A stretch of DNA of 64,000 nucleotides from Thalassotalea_H castellviae (GTDB lineage: Bacteria > Pseudomonadota > Gammaproteobacteria > Enterobacterales > Alteromonadaceae). Positions 51,641-60,862 of this stretch are shown here, piece after piece. Where the stretch lies: NCBI RefSeq assembly GCF_031846185.1, contig NZ_JAVRIF010000010.1, positions 1-64,000 on the forward strand. The letters run 5' to 3'. The notes under the pieces are model-generated. The model was not told the DNA's origin. It saw nothing but the letters and a program-made list of their open reading frames with translations, and did not search any database. Numbering within the stretch: position 1 is the stretch's first letter; every line of letters starts with the position of its first letter. The position numbers were made by a program, and so were the translations under genes.

Positions 51641-53989
51641 ATGAAAATCTCAATAAAATCAGCTTTATTATGCTTTGCTGTTACCTGTGCCGGTAACGTA
51701 TTTGCTAAAAGCACTATTAGCGATGATAAATTTCGTCAATTAGAAGAAAACTTACCAACACCAAATACTTACCGTACCGCTTCTGGTGCGCCTGGCCATC
51801 AATATTGGCAACAGCAAGTTAATTATAAAATTGATATTGCCATCGATGATAAAACGCAAAGATTGACAGGGTCTGAAAGCATTGAGTACACCAATAACTC
51901 ACCTGATACATTACGATATATTTGGATACAGTTAGATCAAAATCGTCTTAAAAGAAACTCAAATACCAACTTATCACGCACAGCACCTAATAAAAAAATT
52001 ACTTATAAAGGCATGCGAAACGTAGTCAAGTCAGACGCTTTTGACGGAGGCTATAATATTACTCAAGTGACTGCTTCAAATGGTAAGCCGATGAAGCACA
52101 CAATCAACAATACAATGATGCGTGTCGACTTATCAAAACCTCTTAAACAAGGAGATTCGGTAGAAGTTAACATCAATTGGGATTATCAATTACACGAACA
52201 AAAAGTACTGGGTGGCCGTTCAGGTTATGAATACTTTGAAAAAGACGATAACTACCTTTATGAAGTTGCTCAATGGTTTCCTCGTGCTGCAGCATATTAC
52301 GATGCAATGGGCTGGCAAAATAAACAATTTTTAGGCAATGGTGAATTTGCCCTTGAGTTTGGTGATTACGATGTGGAAATTACGGTTCCTGCCGATCACA
52401 TAGTTGCTGCAACAGGTGTTTTACAAAATGCCAATAAGGTCTTAACCAAAACACAACGTAACCGTTTAAAGAAAGCTAAAACAGCAAATAAGCCTGTATT
52501 GGTTGTAACTCCAGACGAGGCGTTGGAAAACGAGAAATCTCGCTCGAATAAAACTAAAACATGGCATTTTAAAGCGAAAAATGTGCGTGACTTTGCTTTT
52601 GCTTCAAGCCGAAAATTTATTTGGGATGCTCAAGGTTATAAAGCCGGAGGCACTGATACTATGGCAATGTCTTTTTACCCGAATGAAGGTAACCCATTAT
52701 GGGGACGTTACTCTACAGAATCAGTTATTCACACGATGGAACAATACAGCAAATACACTTTTGATTATCCATACCCAGTATCAATTTCTGTACATGGTCC
52801 AATTGGCGGTATGGAATACCCGATGATCACCTTTAATGGCTATCGTCCAACATTAGATGAAAAAACAGGTGAAAAAACCTATTCACGACGTACAAAATAC
52901 GGATTGATTGGCGTTATCATTCATGAGGTAGGTCATAACTATTTTCCTATGATCGTTAACTCAGATGAACGCCAATGGACATGGATGGATGAAGGTCTAA
53001 ATACATTCCTACAGTTTTTGGCAGAACAAGCTTGGGAAGAAAACTATCCATCTCGTCGCGGTCATGCTGCAAATATTACAAGCTACATGAAAAGTGACAA
53101 CCAAGTACCGATCATGACGAACTCTGAGTCAATTTTACAGTTTGGTAATAATGCATACGGTAAGCCAGCAACTGCACTTAATATTTTACGTGAAACTATT
53201 ATGGGCCGTGAACTTTTCGACTTTGCATTCAAAGAATATGCACAGCGTTGGAAATTTAAACGCCCTACTCCTGCAGACTTCTTCCGTACAATGGAAGATG
53301 CATCAGCGATAGATCTAGACTGGTTCTGGCGAGGTTGGTTTTACACAACGGATCATGTTGATATAGCACTTGGCGATATTCACTTATATCGTCCAAACAG
53401 TCAAAACCCTGATGTTGAAGAAGCTTGGGAACGTGCTTTAGAAAATGAAAAACCAACTTTTATTTCTGATTTACGCAATAAAGGTCACAAACTGCGTGTA
53501 ACAAACAGACCTGAGTTGTTAGACTTTTACAACGAACATGACCAGTTTACTGCAACTAATGCTAAGCGAAACAGCTACAATAGTAGCCAGAGAAAACTTA
53601 AGGATTGGGAAAAAGAGCTTCTAGTTGACGAACGTAACTTCTACATTGTTGATTTCAAAAATAAAGGTGGGTTAGTGATGCCGATTATTTTAGATATTAC
53701 TTATGATGATGGTGAAGTTGAACATGTCCGAATTCCTGCTGAAATTTGGCGTAAAAACACGGATAAAGTATCTAAACTATTTATCCGCGATAAAGAAATT
53801 ACCTCAATAGCACTTGATCCTAATTGGGAAACAGCGGATGTAAATGTCAATAACAATTACTGGCCTGCTCGTCCTATCAAGTCTCGTTTTGAACTCTACA
53901 AGCGTAAACAAAAAGATATGATGCGCGATTTTAACGTTGAGTTAAAAGCTGACGAAAACGAAGATGACGTTAAAAAAGAAGATAAATAA
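51641..53989 (+). CDS. M1-family zinc aminopeptidase-like protein
   Basis: A 782-residue exported protein with a signal peptide (1-22, cut after VFA). Its N-terminal domain (about 40-270) is the M1 beta-saddle. The zinc site is HEVGHNYF (428-435) with Glu451 in WMDEGLNTF, fitting HExxH-18-E. The usual substrate-binding GxMEN motif reads GGMEYP. Proteins of this layout in Shewanella and relatives are annotated as M1 family metallopeptidases. GGAAAGAT precedes the ATG. It is followed by a DUF6702 gene after 2 nt, so the two are cotranscribed. Confidence 0.92.
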   Translation: MKISIKSALLCFAVTCAGNVFAKSTISDDKFRQLEENLPTPNTYRTASGAPGHQYWQQQVNYKIDIAIDDKTQRLTGSESIEYTNNSPDTLRYIWIQLDQNRLKRNSNTNLSRTAPNKKITYKGMRNVVKSDAFDGGYNITQVTASNGKPMKHTINNTMMRVDLSKPLKQGDSVEVNINWDYQLHEQKVLGGRSGYEYFEKDDNYLYEVAQWFPRAAAYYDAMGWQNKQFLGNGEFALEFGDYDVEITVPADHIVAATGVLQNANKVLTKTQRNRLKKAKTANKPVLVVTPDEALENEKSRSNKTKTWHFKAKNVRDFAFASSRKFIWDAQGYKAGGTDTMAMSFYPNEGNPLWGRYSTESVIHTMEQYSKYTFDYPYPVSISVHGPIGGMEYPMITFNGYRPTLDEKTGEKTYSRRTKYGLIGVIIHEVGHNYFPMIVNSDERQWTWMDEGLNTFLQFLAEQAWEENYPSRRGHAANITSYMKSDNQVPIMTNSESILQFGNNAYGKPATALNILRETIMGRELFDFAFKEYAQRWKFKRPTPADFFRTMEDASAIDLDWFWRGWFYTTDHVDIALGDIHLYRPNSQNPDVEEAWERALENEKPTFISDLRNKGHKLRVTNRPELLDFYNEHDQFTATNAKRNSYNSSQRKLKDWEKELLVDERNFYIVDFKNKGGLVMPIILDITYDDGEVEHVRIPAEIWRKNTDKVSKLFIRDKEITSIALDPNWETADVNVNNNYWPARPIKSRFELYKRKQKDMMRDFNVELKADENEDDVKKEDK

Positions 53990-53991
53990 TA

Positions 53992-54489
53992 ATGTACATT
54001 AACACATTAAAAACATTCTTTTTTTTATTGCTGATTGGGTATGGGGCGATGACCTCTGCCCATAAATATTTTTTTGGATTAACAGAAATTTCTGTTAATC
54101 CAAAAAATCAAACAATAGAAATTATTCACCAATTTACCGCTCACGATCTTGAGAATGCGATTGCGGAACAAAAACAAGAGCACTTTTCTCCTGAGCATCC
54201 AAAGTACGATTTATACATTAAAGAGTATTTCGATAATCACTTTCAGCTTGATTTCCATCAAAAGAAAATTGAATTGAATTGGGTAGGATTAGAACTGATG
54301 AAAGGTAAGGTTATTATTTACCAAGAAGCACAGTTTAAAAATAAATTGGCCGGATTAGTGGTAAAAAATGATTTACTCGTCGATACTTACACCAAACAAG
54401 TAAATATTGTGAATTATCAAGACTCTGGATTAAAAGGTAGTTTCACTTTTACAGAATCGAATAACGTTGCTATTATCGAAAAACATTAA
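53992..54489 (+). CDS. DUF6702 family exported protein
   Basis: A 165-residue protein with a signal peptide (about 1-22, cut near TSA-HK). The mature domain begins HKYFFGLTEISVNPKNQTIE, with IIHQFTAHDLE and the later FDNHFQL and LDFHQKKIELNWVG; the family DUF6702 commonly sits next to M1 peptidases in Alteromonadales and Bacteroidota. The function is unknown. Only 2 nt separate it from the peptidase gene. Confidence 0.8.
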   Translation: MYINTLKTFFFLLLIGYGAMTSAHKYFFGLTEISVNPKNQTIEIIHQFTAHDLENAIAEQKQEHFSPEHPKYDLYIKEYFDNHFQLDFHQKKIELNWVGLELMKGKVIIYQEAQFKNKLAGLVVKNDLLVDTYTKQVNIVNYQDSGLKGSFTFTESNNVAIIEKH

Positions 54490-54569
54490 TTAGTATTCAT
54501 TGATTTACATTTTGTGATTTAGCGTGCAAAATCAGGATACTAGTATAAGAAAAGGCTTTGAGAATCTTC

Positions 54570-55034
54570 ATGAATGTAGAGTTTATTAACCCGTTTTTAT
54601 CTTCAATGCTTAATGTCATGTCAACTATGGCACAAATGGAATTAACACCTGAAAAGCCCAAATTGAAGAAAGATGAAGTGGCTATGGGCGATGTTTCAGG
54701 CCTTATAGGCATGGTTAGCGAACAAACGAAAGGTTCGTTATCCATTACTTTCGATGGCCCTTTAGCAATTGCAACCATGAAAGGAATGGTCGGCGAAGGC
54801 CCTGATGAAGTAAACGATGAAATTACTGATTTAGTTGGCGAAATAACCAATATGGTTACCGGTGGCGCGAAAAGAATGCTGAGTGAAAAAGGCATTGAAT
54901 TTGATATGGCGACTCCTATGGTCGTGTCAGGATCAAACCACACGATTAAGCATAAAGCTGATGGACCTATCGTAATCATTCCATTAAATTCTCCTCATGG
55001 AAAAGCTTATATTGAATTTAGTTTTGATAAATAG
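54570..55034 (+). CDS. cheX: Chemotaxis protein CheX
   Basis: CheX is a CheY-P phosphatase-like protein of the CheC/CheX/FliY group. The 154 residues have the alpha/beta CheX fold with the active-site helix DEVNDEITDLVGEITNMVTG (about 88-107), where the E-x2-N pair (GEITN) holds the catalytic residues. I use the ATG at 54570; an in-frame TTG four codons earlier has no clear advantage. It is a lone gene and no other chemotaxis gene is in the window. Confidence 0.88.
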   Translation: MNVEFINPFLSSMLNVMSTMAQMELTPEKPKLKKDEVAMGDVSGLIGMVSEQTKGSLSITFDGPLAIATMKGMVGEGPDEVNDEITDLVGEITNMVTGGAKRMLSEKGIEFDMATPMVVSGSNHTIKHKADGPIVIIPLNSPHGKAYIEFSFDK

Positions 55035-55050
55035 CGGTATCTGATATTCA

Positions 55051-55077
55051 AAAAAAGCCTCTTAGTGAGGCTTTTTT
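55051..55077 (+). terminator. Terminator after cheX
   Basis: AAAAAAGCCTC and GAGGCTTTTTT form a strong stem around TTAGT, 16 nt past the cheX stop codon, with T run on the plus strand. Confidence 0.9.
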
Positions 55078-55120
55078 ATTGTCTATATGTATACAGTTAT
55101 AAAATAGAAAAAGGTTTAAA

Positions 55121-55540
55121 ATGTGGTTACAAAAAGAAATTAACTTAACAGCTCCCTGCCGAGGATTTCATTTAATTACAGATAAAATTTCTTCTAATAT
55201 ACCGGAAATAAAAACTATAAATATTGGGTTATTACACTTATTTATTAAACATTCATCCGCATCACTGACCATTAACGAAAATGCCGACCCTACCGTACGT
55301 AGTGATATGGAAACTCATTTTAATCACTTTGTTCCTGAAAATGCATCGTATTACCAGCATACCTATGAAGGACCTGATGATATGCCTGCACATATCAAAT
55401 CAAGTACCTTAGGCTGCCAGTTATCGATTCCTATCAGCCAAGGAAAATTAAATTTAGGTATATGGCAAGGTATTTACTTAGGGGAGCATAGAAATCATCC
55501 AAGCAGGCGAACCATAGTAGCCACCATCAATGGAGAGTGA
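55121..55540 (+). CDS. YjbQ (UPF0047) family protein
   Basis: A 139-residue cytoplasmic protein of the UPF0047/YjbQ family. E. coli YjbQ has been reported to have a weak thiamine-phosphate synthase activity and databases name the family secondary thiamine-phosphate synthase. Features are LLHLFIKHSSASLTINENADP (about 42-62), a metal-binding HHPSRR-like C-terminal EHRNHPSRRTIVATING (about 122-138), and SSTLGCQLSIPI. The physiological role is unsettled. Confidence 0.9.
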   Translation: MWLQKEINLTAPCRGFHLITDKISSNIPEIKTINIGLLHLFIKHSSASLTINENADPTVRSDMETHFNHFVPENASYYQHTYEGPDDMPAHIKSSTLGCQLSIPISQGKLNLGIWQGIYLGEHRNHPSRRTIVATINGE

Positions 55541-55548
55541 TCAAAATA

Positions 55549-56643
55549 TTACTTCACTGTAACTTGAACACGACGACTAATATTACATAACAATTCATAA
55601 GGAATGGTCGTTGCACACTTAGCAACGTTTTCTACAGGTAGGCCTTTACCCCACAGTGTTGCAATATCACCGATACAATCTTGCGAATTTTTACCTAAAT
55701 CCACGGTGATCATATCCATGGATACTCGGCCAATTAAAGGGACAATACGGTCATTAACTAAAACGGGTGTACCATTTTGAGCATGTCTCGGATAACCATC
55801 GCCATAACCAATAGCAATCACGCCAATCGTAGTATCACGGGGGGCTTGCCAGGTTCCCCCATAACCTACCGCCTCTCCTTTCGCGATGTTTCTTATCGCG
55901 ATAAGACTAGATTGTAGTGTCATCACCGGTTTTAAATTAGGTTGATTCGCTGATAATTGTTCTGAAATCGGCGATACACCATAAAGCATTAATCCTGGTC
56001 GGATCCATTGAAAATGACTTTCTGGCCATAAACAAATACCAGCAGAATTAGCCAAACTTTTACTCTTATTCAACCCCTCAGTCACTTGATTAAATAAGGC
56101 GATTTGATTGGGTGTTGCTTGACTCTCAGCATTGTCTGCACAACTAAGGTGGCTCATCAAAATTATATCTGGATCCACGTTCTTACTCTGATTTAACTGC
56201 CCATAAAAAGTTCTGAACTCTTCAGGAGCGATACCTAAACGATGCATTCCAGTATCTATTTTCAGCCAAACTTTAATCGGTTTCGCTAACGTTGCAGAGC
56301 ATAATAATGAAAGTTGTTCTTGGTTATGAATAATGGTTTGCAGTTCGTATTCAGCAATAACATCAAGATCCTTGTGAACAAAAAAACCTTCAAGTAATAC
56401 AATTGGTTTTGTGATGCCTGCTTCTCTTAATGCTAGCGCTTCATCTAAGCGAGCAACACCGAATGCGTCGGCTTGATTAGTTGACTCTGACAATGCATTG
56501 GCAATACGAGCCAAACCATGACCATAGGCGTTCGCTTTTAAAACAGCTAAAACTTTACCTTGTGGAGATTGTTTTTTGATGTAACAAAAATTACTGATTA
56601 ATGCCGGTAAATCAATAATTGCCGTTGCCGTTCGTAGTGTCAT
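55549..56643 (-). CDS. alr: Alanine racemase
   Basis: Alr interconverts L- and D-alanine for cell-wall synthesis with PLP. The 364 residues have the PLP lysine in VLKANAYGHG (Lys36), a TIM barrel with LKIDTGMHRLGI (about 123-134), and the catalytic tyrosine in GYGGTW (about 252-257). E. coli Alr is 359. It starts 6 nt after the dnaB stop codon, an order conserved in gammaproteobacteria. Confidence 0.95.
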   Translation of the reverse strand: MTLRTATAIIDLPALISNFCYIKKQSPQGKVLAVLKANAYGHGLARIANALSESTNQADAFGVARLDEALALREAGITKPIVLLEGFFVHKDLDVIAEYELQTIIHNQEQLSLLCSATLAKPIKVWLKIDTGMHRLGIAPEEFRTFYGQLNQSKNVDPDIILMSHLSCADNAESQATPNQIALFNQVTEGLNKSKSLANSAGICLWPESHFQWIRPGLMLYGVSPISEQLSANQPNLKPVMTLQSSLIAIRNIAKGEAVGYGGTWQAPRDTTIGVIAIGYGDGYPRHAQNGTPVLVNDRIVPLIGRVSMDMITVDLGKNSQDCIGDIATLWGKGLPVENVAKCATTIPYELLCNISRRVQVTVK

Positions 56644-56649
56644 TCGCGT

Positions 56650-58071
56650 TTAATCTTCGTCTAGTACGTGGGTTCCAGCATAATTATCAAAACGAGAAAA
56701 TTGGCCTTGGAATGTCAACGGTACTCTTCCTATTGGACCATTACGTTGTTTACCTATGATGATTTCTGCCATACCTTTAAACTCAGAATCGTCGTGATAG
56801 ACCTCATCACGATATATAAACATGATTAAATCGGCATCTTGCTCTATTGAACCTGACTCACGTAAATCTGAGTTAATTGGACGTTTGTCAGAACGTTGCT
56901 CTAGACCACGGTTTAGCTGTGAAAGTGCAATAACAGGTACTTGTAATTCTTTGGCAAGCGCTTTAAGTGAACGAGAAATTTCCGCAATCTCTAAAGTTCG
57001 ATTATCTGAAAACTGGGGAGCTCTCATTAATTGTAAATAATCGATCATGATCATACTAATGCCACCATGATCACGATGAATTCTTCGGCATCGAGAACGG
57101 ACTTCGGTAGGAGTTAAACCCGCGGCATCATCAATATACATTTTGCCTTTATCAATCAAAAGACCCATTGTTGATGAAAGCCTTGCCCAATCTTCATCAC
57201 CTAATTGGCCGGTACGAATTTTTGTTTGATCTATCCGTCCTAATGAGGCAAGCATTCTCATCATAATTTGCTCCGACGGCATCTCCAAACTAAAAATAAC
57301 CGCAGGATATTCTTCTGTCATTGCTGCATATTCGGCTAAGTTCATCGCAAACGTGGTTTTACCCATAGAAGGACGAGCGGCAACGATAATTAAATCAGAC
57401 TTTTGAAACCCTGCTGTCATTTTATCAAGATCAGCAAAACCACTCGAAACGCCAGTCACACCGCTTGAAGGAGTCGCACAAAGTTTTTCTATGCGATCTA
57501 CCGTTTTTTCAAGCACAGAATTAAGGTTTTCAGGTCCTTCAGATTTATTGGCTCTTTGCTCAGCAATAGCAAACACTTTTGTCTCAGCTAAATCGAGTAA
57601 CTCAGCACTACTACGTCCTTGTGTATCAAAACCCGCTTCAGCAATTTCATTCGCAACACTGATCATTTCACGCGTTACTGCACGTTCTCGAACAATATCA
57701 GCATAGGCCGTAATATTGGCAGCACTCGGCGTGTTTTTCATCATTTCAGCAAGATAAACAAAACCACCTGCATCTTCTAATTTTTGATCATTTTCTAAGG
57801 CTTCAGACAAAGTGATTAAATCAACTGGCTCACCCAATTCAATTAACGCGCCAATCGTTTCATAGACAATCCGATGAGATCGGCTATAAAAATCTTGAGC
57901 AACCACCTTTTCGCCAACGCGATCCCACGCTTCATTATCAAGTAATAATCCCCCTAAAACAGATTGTTCTGCTTCAAGAGAATGAGGAGGCACTTTTAAC
58001 TCTTCGACTTGTGCATCATGAGTAAAGCTTTTTTTATCTTTTGAAAAATTGAAGGGCTTACGGTCGGCCAT
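56650..58071 (-). CDS. dnaB: Replicative DNA helicase
   Basis: DnaB is the hexameric helicase that unwinds DNA at the fork. The 473 residues (E. coli 471) have the N-terminal DnaB_N domain (about 25-125, PHSLEAEQSVLGGLLLD), a linker, and the RecA-like domain with Walker A ARPSMGKTTF (about 228-237), Walker B MIMIDYLQL (about 338-346) and the DR(G)SEQDADL-type block SGSIEQDADLIMFIYRDE. It is followed closely by alr. No intein is present. Confidence 0.97.
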   Translation of the reverse strand: MADRKPFNFSKDKKSFTHDAQVEELKVPPHSLEAEQSVLGGLLLDNEAWDRVGEKVVAQDFYSRSHRIVYETIGALIELGEPVDLITLSEALENDQKLEDAGGFVYLAEMMKNTPSAANITAYADIVRERAVTREMISVANEIAEAGFDTQGRSSAELLDLAETKVFAIAEQRANKSEGPENLNSVLEKTVDRIEKLCATPSSGVTGVSSGFADLDKMTAGFQKSDLIIVAARPSMGKTTFAMNLAEYAAMTEEYPAVIFSLEMPSEQIMMRMLASLGRIDQTKIRTGQLGDEDWARLSSTMGLLIDKGKMYIDDAAGLTPTEVRSRCRRIHRDHGGISMIMIDYLQLMRAPQFSDNRTLEIAEISRSLKALAKELQVPVIALSQLNRGLEQRSDKRPINSDLRESGSIEQDADLIMFIYRDEVYHDDSEFKGMAEIIIGKQRNGPIGRVPLTFQGQFSRFDNYAGTHVLDED

Positions 58072-58199
58072 TTTAATACCTGTTTACCAAATCAAACTAA
58101 CGGATACACCGCAATATTCTAAGGATTATGAAAGTCCTTATTATGTATTAGGAATGAAGGTTAAGTAAAGCTGGTTTGATGAATATTGCTAAAAGGTGC

Positions 58200-58238
58200 A
58201 ACATTCAGACTAGTCACTAAATGGCTAGTCTGAGTGTT
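58200..58238. repeat. Long hairpin between dnaB and the DUF4097 gene
   Basis: AACATTCAGACTAG (58200-58213) and CTAGTCTGAGTGTT (58225-58238) form a 14-bp stem with one G-T pair and an 11-nt loop. It lies 21 nt past the DUF4097 stop codon on the minus strand but lacks a T run, so it may end or stabilise that transcript. Confidence 0.5.
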
Positions 58239-58259
58239 AAAATACATTCTATTTACAGA

Positions 58260-59207
58260 CTATTTTTTATAAACTTTAAGGCGCCCGCTTACAGTACTGG
58301 CCTTTACGGATGCTTTGCCATTTCCGGTCGCAAAATAAAGTTTAGAACTAGGTCCATACTTAGCGTGTTTTGCTTTATCTTGGGTAATTTTATTAACAAG
58401 ATCGCCGCCAGCGTTCGATTTCATTCTAAAACTTGCCTGTACATCATTAGTAAAACCTAAATTAATATCTCCACTAACGCTCGACATTTTTATTAAGCCG
58501 TTGGTATTTAATGATAATTCGCCATCTACATCACCACTTACTGTTGAAATAACTAACTCATCAACGTCACCCATCATTATGTCAATTTCACCAGAAACGG
58601 TATTCACAAAAACTTCATTCGCTTGGGTGCGTGTTTTTAAATGACCGCTTACGGCTTTCAAACTGATGCGCCCTTTAGAAGCTTTGTCGTAAATATCACC
58701 ACTAACTGATGAAAGATCAATTTTTCCAGATAAGTTTTCGCTCGTTATATCTCCGCTCACTGAGGTTATTTCGATAAGCTCTGACAAGGAATTCACTTGA
58801 ATATTCCCGCTAACAGATTTTACCTCGGTACTTTTTGTTAACCCTTCCACAATGACATCAGTTGAGACACCTTGAAAATCCAAACGTAAGTGTTTCGGGA
58901 CGTGAATGGTTAAGTTTGAACCTTGTTCATGCCAACTGCTTTTCATATGATGAGGCATCACGGTTTTCACTTTGATAAAAGCACCGTCTTTTTCAAAAAT
59001 GAATCGTTCCGCTTTATCATCAATTTCACCCGTGACCGCAACGGTACTTTTATCCCATGCAAGAATTTTTACTTTGCCTCTTAGATTTTCAACACTGATA
59101 TTCGTTGCCCCATCGACCGACAGGCTCTTATCAATGCTTTCCCCAGCAACGCTTGGTAACGATAATGCGGTTAACGCGATAACACACAAGTTAATAATAA
59201 TTCGCAT
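58260..59207 (-). CDS. DUF4097 family beta-strand-repeat protein
   Basis: A 315-residue exported protein with a signal peptide (about 1-20, cut near VAG-ES) and a right-handed parallel beta-helix-like pattern: repeated short strands with VSGDI, SSVSGDI, KAVSGHL and STVSGDVDG motifs, typical of DUF4097. The ATG at 59207 is preceded by GGAAG; an in-frame start at 59234 would add nine residues. It is the third gene of an ECF sigma/anti-sigma/DUF4097 operon, so its level likely follows the same stress signal. Confidence 0.85.
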   Translation of the reverse strand: MRIIINLCVIALTALSLPSVAGESIDKSLSVDGATNISVENLRGKVKILAWDKSTVAVTGEIDDKAERFIFEKDGAFIKVKTVMPHHMKSSWHEQGSNLTIHVPKHLRLDFQGVSTDVIVEGLTKSTEVKSVSGNIQVNSLSELIEITSVSGDITSENLSGKIDLSSVSGDIYDKASKGRISLKAVSGHLKTRTQANEVFVNTVSGEIDIMMGDVDELVISTVSGDVDGELSLNTNGLIKMSSVSGDINLGFTNDVQASFRMKSNAGGDLVNKITQDKAKHAKYGPSSKLYFATGNGKASVKASTVSGRLKVYKK

Positions 59208-59218
59208 AATTCTTCCTA

Positions 59219-59728
59219 CTAAATAGTTTGCCATTGAGGACTGTAAAGCTGATTAAGCAGCTCTAACTCTTGTTTTTGAGTCCAACGTAGTAAATTTAAT
59301 AATTCGCTATTGTTGGGATCATTTTCTAATGCTTTAGAAATTGCTGCTCTTGCAGATGATAACTCTAAAAGCTGCTGCTGCATTTCTGGAGATAGTTGTG
59401 TTAATTCTGGTTGACCAAAACTTGTTAACATCAAGGTTTTTTGTTGCTCGAAGTTTTTTTGCATCACACTGGCTAAATCAAGGTTCTCATGTGATGTTGT
59501 CATTTGAGGACTAAACGAAAACCAAGTTAACAGTACAGCAGCAACTACAGAAGCTGCCCACGCTAAATGCACCCTTTTAGTTTTTTGCGGGTATGTTTCA
59601 TTTGGTAATCGAGGCGACACCGCTATAGCTTTTTCAATGCCCTGCCACAGATCACGTTTAGGTGACATTTCTTTGGATAATTGTTCCACTTGCTCGTCAA
59701 GTGTTGCTTCTGAAATAGGCTTTTTCAT
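59219..59728 (-). CDS. Putative anti-sigma factor
   Basis: A 169-residue protein with one transmembrane helix (about 49-66, HLAWAASVVAAVLLTWF) between a charged N-terminal cytoplasmic domain (1-48) and a helical periplasmic part. Its ATG overlaps the stop of the upstream ECF sigma gene by four bases (ATGA), the classic layout for a sigma/anti-sigma pair. No named anti-sigma domain (ASD/RseA) can be assigned by eye, so the role rests on context. Confidence 0.72.
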   Translation of the reverse strand: MKKPISEATLDEQVEQLSKEMSPKRDLWQGIEKAIAVSPRLPNETYPQKTKRVHLAWAASVVAAVLLTWFSFSPQMTTSHENLDLASVMQKNFEQQKTLMLTSFGQPELTQLSPEMQQQLLELSSARAAISKALENDPNNSELLNLLRWTQKQELELLNQLYSPQWQTI

Positions 59729-60300
59729 ACTAACTGCTCACTTAATGATTCTCTTAATAAATTTCTTGCTCGATGATATTGTGACTTACTCGAACCCACT
59801 GCCATATTTAACATTTTGGCAATTTCTTCATGTCGGTAACCTTCAACGGCAAATAACACAAAAACTAACCGTGCTCGTTCAGGCAATTGTTGAATTTTTA
59901 CATCTAAAGCTGACGAAACAGTAGCGTCGATTAACTCAACACTGGCTTCTGTGACGGTTTGCTCTTCAATGCTAAAAATACGTTGTAACCAGTTTTTTTG
60001 TTTTCGTAAGTGACCCAAAACAATATTAGTTGCAACGCTATGTAACCACGTAGAAAACTTACTATCGCCACGAAAATTACCAATTTTTTGCCAAAGTTGT
60101 ACAAACACCTCTTGGCAAACATCTTCAGCACTATCTTTATCGGCAAGCATACGCCAACACAACGCAAAAATTCGACGGTGATAGGTTTCATATAACTGAT
60201 GAAAAGCTTGTTGATCACCTTGTTGAGCACGAGTGATTAATTCATTCTCATGATCAGCAACGAACAACTCTTTTGCATCGATGACTTTAGACTTATCCAA
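59725..60300 (-). CDS. ECF RNA polymerase sigma factor
   Basis: A 191-residue extracytoplasmic-function sigma factor. Region 2 (about 25-95) includes YHRRIFALCWRMLADKDSAEDV, VQLWQKI and the DNA-melting helix GDSKFSTWLHSVATN. Region 4 (about 135-185) has LPERARLVFVLFAVEGYRHEEIAKMLNMAVGSSKSQYHRARN (given in part), the -35 reader. It is cotranscribed with the putative anti-sigma (4-nt overlap) and DUF4097 genes. Its promoter and signal are unknown. Confidence 0.92.
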   Translation of the reverse strand: MDKSKVIDAKELFVADHENELITRAQQGDQQAFHQLYETYHRRIFALCWRMLADKDSAEDVCQEVFVQLWQKIGNFRGDSKFSTWLHSVATNIVLGHLRKQKNWLQRIFSIEEQTVTEASVELIDATVSSALDVKIQQLPERARLVFVLFAVEGYRHEEIAKMLNMAVGSSKSQYHRARNLLRESLSEQLV

Positions 60301-60448
60301 ACAATGTTTCTCAAAAATATTGATAACTATTAACTTAGATGCAGTATGCAGGTATAGGGTTTAAATAGATGTAAATATTTTTTATTAAGTAAGAATATCA
60401 AGAATAATACCCTGCTTTTTCGTACATTCAAGGTCATGCACGCATAAA

Positions 60449-60478
60449 AAAACCGAAAGCCATACAGCTTTCGGTTTT
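60449..60478 (-). terminator. Terminator after the 41-residue protein gene
   Basis: AAAACCGAAAGC (60449-60460) and GCTTTCGGTTTT (60467-60478) form a perfect 12-bp stem around CATACA. A T run follows on the minus strand, 20 nt past the short gene's stop codon. Confidence 0.88.
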
Positions 60479-60497
60479 CGTACGTTGGGTTGAGAAC

Positions 60498-60623
60498 TTA
60501 TTCGTAAGGGCGTTCTAACCACATAATTTGAATTTTTAGATCATCAATTTCTTTTTGCGCGGCTAATAGTTGCTGCTCAATTGATAACTCTTCAGTTTTA
60601 TTTTCTTCAATGATTTCTGGCAT
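60498..60623 (-). CDS. Small acidic coiled-coil protein
   Basis: A 41-residue protein that begins MPEIIEENKTEEL and ends MWLERPYE, with a helical, heptad-like middle (IEQQLLAAQKEIDDLKIQI). The ATG at 60623 has GGAGAG eight nt upstream; a longer version from 60689 would add 22 residues without such a site. It has its own terminator at 60449-60478. The function is unknown; it resembles SlyX-like small coiled coils only in size and charge. Confidence 0.6.
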   Translation of the reverse strand: MPEIIEENKTEELSIEQQLLAAQKEIDDLKIQIMWLERPYE

Positions 60624-60862
60624 TGTACTCTCTCCAATATGCATCATACGACTCCCGAAAAATGTAACCACAACTGAATTATTACACAACCACTTTCATA
60701 ATGAAAGCACATCGAAAGATTTATGTTACGAAAAGAAATGAAAAGTTTCATTTCAAGCGCTAATCGGAAGGTTAAAATATCCTAAAAATCAGAAGATTAA
60801 TCGATATCACACCGATATATAAATCCTTATAAAATTTTTCAGAATAAACGATTAAAATATCG

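Noticed and set aside
54497..54979. Long open frame antisense to cheX
   Set aside because: Shadow of the cheX reading frame; cheX itself has a family match.
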